From: Ramlibacter albus
GTDB taxonomy: Bacteria > Pseudomonadota > Gammaproteobacteria > Burkholderiales > Burkholderiaceae_C
DNA: 64,000 nucleotides
Direction: 5' to 3'
Assembly (NCBI RefSeq): GCF_014297445.1
Contig: NZ_JACORU010000007.1
Location: 1-64,000, forward strand
The notes beneath the pieces are model-generated. The model did no database searches, was not told where the DNA came from, and worked only from the letters and a program-made list of their open reading frames with translations. A program made the position numbers and the translations under genes. Positions 63,637-64,000 of the stretch are shown one piece after another; position 1 is the first letter of the stretch, and each line of letters opens with the position of its first letter.

Positions 63637-64000
63637 ATGAACACCGCCCGCTACCCCGCCCCCACGCTCGCCGACGTGCCCGACGACATCCGCGCCCGCA
63701 TCCTCGAGGTGCAGGAGAAAGCCGGCTTCGTGCCCAACGTCTTCCTCGCGCTCGCGCGCCGCCCCGCCGAGTGGCGCGCGTTCTTCGCGTACCACGACGC
63801 GCTGATGCTCAAGGAGACCGGCTCGCTCACCAAGGGCGACCGCGAGATGATCGTCACCACCACCAGCGCGGCCAACAACTGCCTCTATTGCGTGGTGGCG
63901 CACGGCGCCATCCTGCGCATCTACGAGAAGAAGCCGCTCGTGGCCGACCAGGTGGCGGTGAACTACCGCAAGGCGGACATCTCGCCGCGCCAGCGCGCGA
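63637..64000 (+). CDS. Peroxidase-related (AhpD-like) protein, 3' end outside window
   Basis: This gene begins at the ATG at 63637 and runs off the window. The translated part (MNTARYPAPTLADVPDDIRARI..., GFVPNVFLALARRPAEWRAFF, LTKGDREMIVTTTSAANNCLYCVVAHGAIL) is an AhpD/CMD-type domain with the CxxC motif NNCLYCVVAHG, i.e. the 'peroxidase-related enzyme' group (~180-200 residues in full). It is divergent from the hypothetical gene at 63100-63522. Confidence 0.9.
   Translation, partial: MNTARYPAPTLADVPDDIRARILEVQEKAGFVPNVFLALARRPAEWRAFFAYHDALMLKETGSLTKGDREMIVTTTSAANNCLYCVVAHGAILRIYEKKPLVADQVAVNYRKADISPRQRA

Overview
The window is GC-rich, densely coding DNA that looks like a betaproteobacterial chromosome, most likely Burkholderiales/Comamonadaceae (Ramlibacter- or Variovorax-like). 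The basis is the gene content: a Bug-type tricarboxylate receptor, many LysR regulators, class III CoA transferases, an imuA-imuB-dnaE2 cassette, and short dispersed palindromic repeats. Assignment to a genus is an inference and cannot be proven from the sequence alone.

Layout. 0-5.6 kb: replicative polymerase dnaE, apparently co-transcribed with a 7TMR-DISM membrane sensor that carries a degenerate GGDEF domain. 5.6-12 kb: trhO; a redox operon (pirin, DoxX, flavodoxin, pirin) facing a LysR gene across a perfect 9-bp-arm palindrome; gluQ, which overlaps lysR; and trmB. 12-19 kb: TlpA plus transglutaminase operon, an orphan branched-chain-type binding protein, a LysR/cupin pair, alaS and a ParDE module. 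19-30 kb: mostly envelope or hypothetical genes (TM-helix channel, RCC1-like lipoprotein, DUF456), an alpha/beta hydrolase, a CMD-family lipoprotein and an M20 amidohydrolase. 30-38 kb: Phd/PIN toxin-antitoxin pair, tRNA-Gly(CCC), and a ~1960-residue filamentous-haemagglutinin-type protein containing about 75 copies of an 18-bp minisatellite. A UPF0489-TPR protein follows. 38-46 kb: the SOS mutagenesis operon imuA-imuB-dnaE2 behind a textbook LexA box, faced by higB-higA-mpg, a toxin-antitoxin pair translationally coupled to a 3-methyladenine glycosylase. 45-50 kb: Bug receptor plus acyl-CoA synthetase with a divergent LysR, and a transglutaminase-like protein without its cysteine. 50-54 kb: three CoA-transferase chains in one operon, divergent from a PAS-LuxR regulator. 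54-64 kb: LprI-like protein, a frameshifted gene, a complete dipeptide-type ABC operon headed by a DUF1028 gene, a PcaC-like protein, and the start of an AhpD-like gene cut by the window end.

The most unusual features are two palindromic repeat elements sitting in frame inside conserved genes (dnaE2 and a CaiB/BaiF CoA transferase), both at interdomain linkers; the expanding minisatellite in the haemagglutinin-type gene together with a four-times-repeated [10 protein letters not shown] peptide in its C-terminus; and the DNA-damage cluster in which a TA module is coupled to a base-excision glycosylase. Translational coupling by 1-4 nt overlaps is common throughout. Only the first 371 bases form a gene-free stretch longer than 300 nt.
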